DNA of 64,000 nt from Adiantum capillus-veneris (lineage: Eukaryota; Streptophyta; Polypodiopsida; Polypodiales; Pteridaceae): positions 106,692,141-106,756,140 of the forward strand of contig CM043942.1 of NCBI GenBank assembly GCA_014529385.2, written 5' to 3'. Within the stretch, counting starts at the first letter, position 1. The number at the start of each line of letters is the position of its first letter. A program made the position numbers and the translations under genes. Below, in pieces: positions 58,625 through 64,000 of the stretch. Under the pieces are notes generated by a model. It did no database searches, was not told the origin of the DNA, and saw nothing but the letters and a program-made list of their open reading frames with translations.

Positions 58625-58649
58625 CATTTCCTCAGCAGTGTTGCCAAAA
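58625..58649 (-). other. primer-site remnant of the outer Ty3 element (G2?)
   Basis: The 25 bp between the two LTRs read TTTTGGCAACACTGCTGAGG on the minus strand, matching the G3 primer region TTTTTGGCACCGCTGCC. G3 therefore seems to have inserted just after this older LTR. Confidence 0.6.
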
Positions 58650-59188
<539 letters not shown>

Positions 59189-59974
59189 GGTTTGTTCCAA
59201 TTTTTTGGTTCCTTTCAATTGTCCCAGTTTAGTTACACCACGCTCTTAATTTTCATTGTGTTTGGTTCCCCAAATTGGATTATTCTATCTCTAGTTTTGC
59301 AAATGTTAATCGGTTTTAGAGTATTTTGGCAGTTTCTCTCAACCTATACCTCCAAATGCTTCCAAATTTGGTCAGAAGCTTCTAAATGGCATGTATAAAG
59401 TCTCTCAACCTATAACTCCAAATGCTTCCAAATTTGGTTAGTAGCTTCCAAATGTTTTAGTAGTATTTTAGCAGTTTCTCTCAACCTATAACTCCAAATG
59501 CTTCCAAATTTGGTCAATAGCTTCCAAATGTCATGTACAAAATCCTAGTAGCTCCAAAAAGGAAACATGTAATTCTTTGATGAAATTGGGTACCTATTTA
59601 GATTTCAATAAATATTGATTTTTTTGCCTTTTTGAGGTTACCTAGGGTTGGTACACACAATTGGGGTTTCAATAGTAAAGGGGTTTGACTTTTGGATGCC
59701 AAAATCTCACTTGTATGCAGGTTTAAAGTTTAGTAGTTGTTTTACCAGTTTTGGCACAAAACTAACACTAACAATCTTTTACTTACCCTACTTCTATTGT
59801 AACTGAAAAATAGCGCAAGATGATGAAGAAACAATAACTTCTCTGAATCCGACCTTTTGAACTTGGCATTATCCTTACCCATTCAACACAAGTCTCAAGG
59901 ACCATCCACCATCCTTTTCCTAACTAGCCTATAGCTACCAAGGTCCATGGAAAGTCTCCCTACTCCCAAGTATC
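59189..59974. other. non-coding, with a three-copy direct repeat
   Basis: No coding motif was seen. It lies between the outer Ty3 LTR and copia copy 3. The last bases GTATC (59970-59974) would be the copia target duplication. Confidence 0.5.
59336..59545. repeat. three-copy direct repeat (66-76-bp period)
   Basis: CTCTCAACCTATAACTCC followed by AAATGCTTCCAAATTTGGT starts at 59336, 59402 and 59478, with small differences and a 10-bp spacer change. Confidence 0.85.
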
Positions 59975-60201
59975 TGTTACCATATACATGTGGTAGTGAT
60001 GTGTGTGAACACACTAGGACCGCCGGGGCATTTTTTCCCTCTTTAGGAAGTTTTTTCCCTCGAGCATGGTATATACGCCCATCACTCTAGGGCTATCTAT
60101 CTTTCCATTGCACACTAAGTAACACACTCTCTATTGTGTGCCTTGAGCTTCCTTCGTCTTCTCCAAGCTGTGTGTGTTTCTCTGCAACCCTAATTCCAGC
60201 A
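59975..60201 (+). repeat. copia 5' LTR, copy 3 (227 bp)
   Basis: From TGTTACCATATACATG to CTAATTCCAGCA. A TATA-like GTATATACGCC near 60069 is the probable promoter, followed by CTCTATTGTGTGCC and the R/U5 part. Confidence 0.93.
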
Positions 60202-60203
60202 AT

Positions 60204-60215
60204 TGGTATCAGAGC
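60204..60215 (+). other. copia primer-binding site (initiator tRNA-Met), copy 3
   Basis: TGGTATCAGAGC, exact, two bases after the LTR. Confidence 0.93.
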
Positions 60216-60523
60216 AGGTCACGTCCTCCCGGGATAAGTCGCCAGCTACTCCACCACACGCCTGCTCACTTTCTCCGATTTCAGTGAGCTTTGGCGAGCG
60301 TTCGCAGGTCGAAAAATATTTTGGGAGGTCTCTAAGAACTCGGTCTGCTCAGAATTTTTATTTGGGCTCATTTCGGCCTCCGTTTCCACTATAGGCAGTA
60401 CTACACAGGCTATTTCGTCATTTTGTGCAGAATTTCTGTCTGTGCCGTTTTCTGCATAACAGGTTGTTCTCGCTCCGTTTCTCCTATTTTCGGGCACTTT
60501 TCACATCAGGTGCAACATTTACC

Positions 60524-63500
60524 ATGGCTGACAACAACAACACAGATGTGTTCAAGATGTTTGCTGCTGAGGATAGGTTGGATGGGGACAACTACCCTAT
60601 GTGGGCTTATATGATGCAACATGTTCTTGTGTCAAAGGGTGTCTGGAACATTGCGCAGGGAATTGATGTACGTCCTGGTTCTGAGGATGTAGGCGATGTT
60701 GAGGATGTTGCAGGTCTTGCTGCAAAGATTGCAGTTGTTAGAGTTGTTTTGCCTACGGCAGACCAAGCTCGTTGGGATGTTAAGGATGCGCAGGCTCATG
60801 CATTGATTGCGTTGTCTGTGCAGCGCACCATTGTTCCTCACATCCCTTCAACAAAATCTGCAAAACAGGCTTGGGATAATCTAGCAGGTCTTTATGCAAG
60901 CCGCAATGAGGCTAAAATTGCTTTGCTACGTAAAGAGCTGGAGTCGAACATTATGCATGAGGAAGATGATATGGACACTTTCCTTGCTAGTGTCAAGGAT
61001 ATCAATGAGCAGCTTATTTCTGCAGGTGAAGTCATTTCAGACAGTTCCCTTGTGCAGACTGTTCTTGATGCCTTACTAGATTCCTACCAGACTTTTGCTA
61101 GTACTTGGAGACTTATGACCCAAGGAAATCCAGAAGTTGTCAAGTTTGATGCATTATGCACATTGCTGTTGCAAGAGTCACTGTCTAGAAAAAACAGGAC
61201 TAGACAGCGTGCAGTTGAACATGCTTTTATTGCTTCTCAAAGAAAGGGTGGTAGCAGTAATGCAGCCACTTCTTATGGTTCTGCTACGAGTGGCAAAAAA
61301 TATGCTCCTAATGCTTCTGCTGGCAGCACTTCGTCTGGCAATTCTGGTGATAAGGGCAAAAAGAAGATGCATTGCCATTATTGTAAAGCCAATGATCACT
61401 TGATCAAGTCGTGTACTAAGTTGAAGGCCAAAGAAGATAAGAAGAAAGAGGGTGGTTCCACTGCAAATGCTGGTTCCACTAGAAATGCAGCTATTGTTGA
61501 GTCTTCTGTGAAAGGAGACTGTGTTGCTGATGTTGATGCAGAATGGGCTTTTAGCGTAGAGTGCACTTACAATCCTGCTGTCCATGATGCATGCTTGTCA
61601 GTTGCTGCAGATTCACATGTGTGGTATTTTGACAGTGGTGCTACAAAGCACATTACCTCACATTGTGAATTGTTTACCTCTCTCGAGTCTGTCCCTCATG
61701 GTAATTCAGTCACTTGTGCCAACAATGCCTCTTATCCAGTTCAGGGAGTTGGAAAGATTGTGCTCACTGCTGCTAATGGCAGTTCCTTCACACTTGTTGA
61801 TGCACTTTATGTACCTGGGATCAAGAAGAATCTCTTGTCTGTATCCGCACTTGCTAGCCTTGGACTTGTAGTCAAATTTGTGGATGACAGATGTATAGTT
61901 CATGATCTCAGTTTTGGTGATGAAATTGTTGCATCTGGCCTTTTGTGCCGTGGGCTGTATAAGCTCACTTTGTATGACAAGTGTGGACAAAATTTTGCAA
62001 ATGCTGTTGCAGATTCAAGGGCTATTTCAGATGCAAAACTTTGGCATGCACGTTTTGGTCATTTGAATTTGCCAGTTTGCTGCGTTTGCAGAAATCTGAT
62101 ATGGTTGCTTCTTTGCCGCCTCTTGAAGCACCTGTCAAACATGTCTGTGAAGGCTGTATTTTGGGTAAGATGCAGCGTTCTAAATTTCCAAAGGATGGGT
62201 CAGTTCGGGCCACATGCAGGTTGCAGCTTGTGCATAGTGATGTTTGTGGGCCCATGCAAACTCCGTCCTTGGGCAATTACCTGTACTTCGTGACTTTCAT
62301 TGATGATTACTCCAGCCATGCATGGGTATTTCCGCTTAAAGCGAAGTCCGAAGTTTTTATGTGCTTCAAACAATTTCTGGCTTTGGCTGAAAATGTCTCG
62401 AAATGTACTATGGGCACCCTCCGTTCCGATCGAGGGGGGGAGTACATGTCTCATGAATTTAATGCATTTCTGGCTAGTCGTGGGATAAAACACCAATGTA
62501 CAGTGCCATATACACCTCAGCAAAATGGTGTTGCTGAGAGGAAAAACAGGTCACTGACGGAAATGGCATGATGTATGGTCAAAAGTCAAGCTTTGCCGCA
62601 TTCTTTTTGGCTTGAGGCCATTATGTGTGCCACTTATGTACTTAACAGGTGTCCTACGAAAGCTTTGCAGTCTATTACTCCATATGAAGCATGGCATGAT
62701 AGAAAACCTTCTATTGAGCACATGCGTGTTTTTGGCTGTTTGGCATATGCTTTGGTGCCACAAACACAGCGCAGAAAATTGGATGATAAGGCTGTCAAAT
62801 GTATTTTTGTTGGTTATAGTGCTGAAATCAAAGGTTACAGGTTGTATCATCCGCAAACAAAACGTATTCTGGTTTCTCGGGATGTAGTGTTTGTGGAAGA
62901 TTCTGTTCAGTCCTTGCTGTCATGTACTAGAGACAGTAATGTAAGCTCAAAGGACATTTATGACACTTTGTTGCCTCTTTTCAGTGGTGGAAATACGAAT
63001 GTAAGTTCCAATGAGGCAAATGTACAGCCTATGGGGGTTTCTGAAAATGTTTTAGATCAACCTATTACTGATGCAGATGTACATGATGTACTTGATGAGG
63101 AAAGGGCTAAAAATGAGCAGGCTAGAGGTATGCCAAAATGGTTGGTGCACACTTTGCGTGACTGTAAATTGGATTCACCTTTGTCTAGTCGTACTCGTTC
63201 AGGCTCTCGCCATGCATCTTATGCATCAAATTGTTATGCTTTGGCTGTGTCTAGTTTACATGATGTTGAGGAGCCTCTGTCTTTTGATGAAGCACAGAAT
63301 TCAGAAAATTGGATGGCTGCCATGCAATCAGAATATGATGCACTTATAGAAAATGACACATGGACTTTATGTGATTTACCTCCTGGCAAAAAGGCCATTG
63401 GTACGAAGTGGGTTTACAAGTTGAAACGCAAGCCGGATGGTGAGATTGATCGCTATAAGGCTCGACTTGTTGCAAAGGGTTATGCACAACAAAAAGGCAT

Positions 63501-64000
63501 AGATTATGAAGAGAATTTTGCTCCCACTTGTCGTATGACTACTGTGCGTTTTGTATGTGCATTGGCAGCTCATTTTGGTTGGGATGTACATCAATCAGAC
63601 ATTGTTACTGCTTTCTTGAATGGTGACATATTTGAGGAAGTTTATGTAACGCAGCCTTGCGGTTTTGTCATAAAAGGACAAGAGGACAAAGTGTGCAAAT
63701 GTAACAAGACTTTGTATGGGTTGAAGCAATCTCCTCGTGCTTGGTATGAGAAAGCTCACACTTATTTGGTCAAACAAGGCTTTCGTAACAATCCAACAGA
63801 AAGCACATTGTATGTAAAGCGTGAGGGTGATGTATTTCTCATCGTGGTTTTTTATGTTGACGATTTGCTGATCACTGGAACAAATGAGATACATATTGAT
63901 GAATTTAAGGCTGATTTGAATGCTACTTTCAAGATGAAAGATTTGGGGCTATTGCATCATTATTTGGGCGTACAGTTTAAGCAGTGTGATGGTGGTATTG
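60524..64000 (+). pseudogene. copia gag-pol polyprotein, nearly intact, continues past the window
   Basis: ATG 60524 (MADNNNTDVFKMF) opens a frame through gag, zinc knuckle CHYCKANDHLIKSC (about 61372-61415), protease DSGATKHIT (about 61631), and LWHARFGHLN (about 62038). A one-base deletion at about 62067-62070 (AATTT where the sisters have AATTTT) shifts the frame. The integrase core (FIDDYS, DRGGEY, PQQNGVAER) is then open to a TGA at 62569-62571, where the related copies have CGA. Past it the frame stays open to the window end: linker, WVYKLKRKPDG, RT with DIVTAFLNG, YGLKQSPRAWYEK and catalytic YVDDLLITG (about 63856-63882). An upstream in-frame extension to 60425 exists, but MADNNN is the shared start. 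With two lesions in 3.5 kb it is the youngest-looking copy. Confidence 0.93.

Larger units (their letters stand above)
59975..64000 (+). mobile_element. Ty1/copia LTR retrotransposon, copy 3 (right part cut by window edge)
   Basis: Plus-strand copy of the family at 1-3467 and 17525-22709, with 5' LTR, perfect primer site, gag, protease, integrase and most of RT before the window ends. It is the least damaged copy. Confidence 0.95.

Noticed and set aside
59336-59545. CRISPR-like spacing of three repeats
   Set aside because: Repeats are imperfect, the window is plant nuclear DNA, and no cas genes exist; ordinary direct repeats.

Overview
The window reads as nuclear DNA of a land plant with a large, repeat-filled genome. 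The evidence is one intact Dof-type zinc-finger transcription factor gene (a plant-specific family), Ty1/copia and Ty3 LTR retrotransposons primed from plant-type binding sites, a CACTA (En/Spm) DNA transposon, a Tourist-like MITE, and very many CT/GA, CA/GT and AT microsatellites. A LINE with a non-L1-looking reverse transcriptase and the heavy CT-repeat load would fit a seed-free vascular plant, but the sequence alone does not settle the lineage. No rRNA, intact tRNA gene or CRISPR array was seen.

Layout. 1-3467: left part of a copia element on the minus strand, cut by the window edge. 3.5-6.5 kb: non-coding DNA with a MITE and microsatellites. 6.5-7.8 kb: the Dof gene, the only confident host gene. 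7.8-17.5 kb: non-coding DNA with a tRNA-like sequence, hairpins, a tandem duplication whose second copy carries an extra 1.17 kb block full of short repeats, a decayed LINE ORF1/gag-like gene, two short open frames that may be exons of an unrecognised minus-strand gene, and a copia gag relic. 17.5-22.7 kb: a complete but decayed second copia copy. 24.1-24.5 kb: a foldback repeat. 24.6-26.65 kb and 33.3-34.3 kb: two LINE pieces flanking a Ty3 element (G1, 26.65-33.26 kb) with two RNase H regions.

35.65-59.2 kb is a nested block on the minus strand: a Ty3 element G2 (3' LTR at 35.65-35.90 kb; its likely 5' LTR at 58.65-59.19 kb), a related Ty3 element G3 (5' LTR at 58.03-58.62 kb) that seems to have landed 25 bp inside that outer LTR, and a CACTA transposon (44816-49747, GGG target duplication) between them. 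The CACTA carries its own broken TNP2-like gene, a spliced second gene, a LINE 3' fragment and a possible captured exon. 59975-64000+: a third copia copy, plus strand, the best preserved, running off the right edge.

All autonomous-element genes visible in full carry stops, frameshifts or deletions. The copia copy at the right edge shows only one 1-nt deletion and one stop in the part visible and may be the youngest insertion. Apart from the Dof gene, the window is a record of nested insertion and decay. The structurally most unusual items are the G2 element with a second protease-like domain after integrase, the LTR/primer-site/LTR arrangement at 58.0-59.2 kb, and the association of LINE fragment ends with GA microsatellites and G/C homopolymers.
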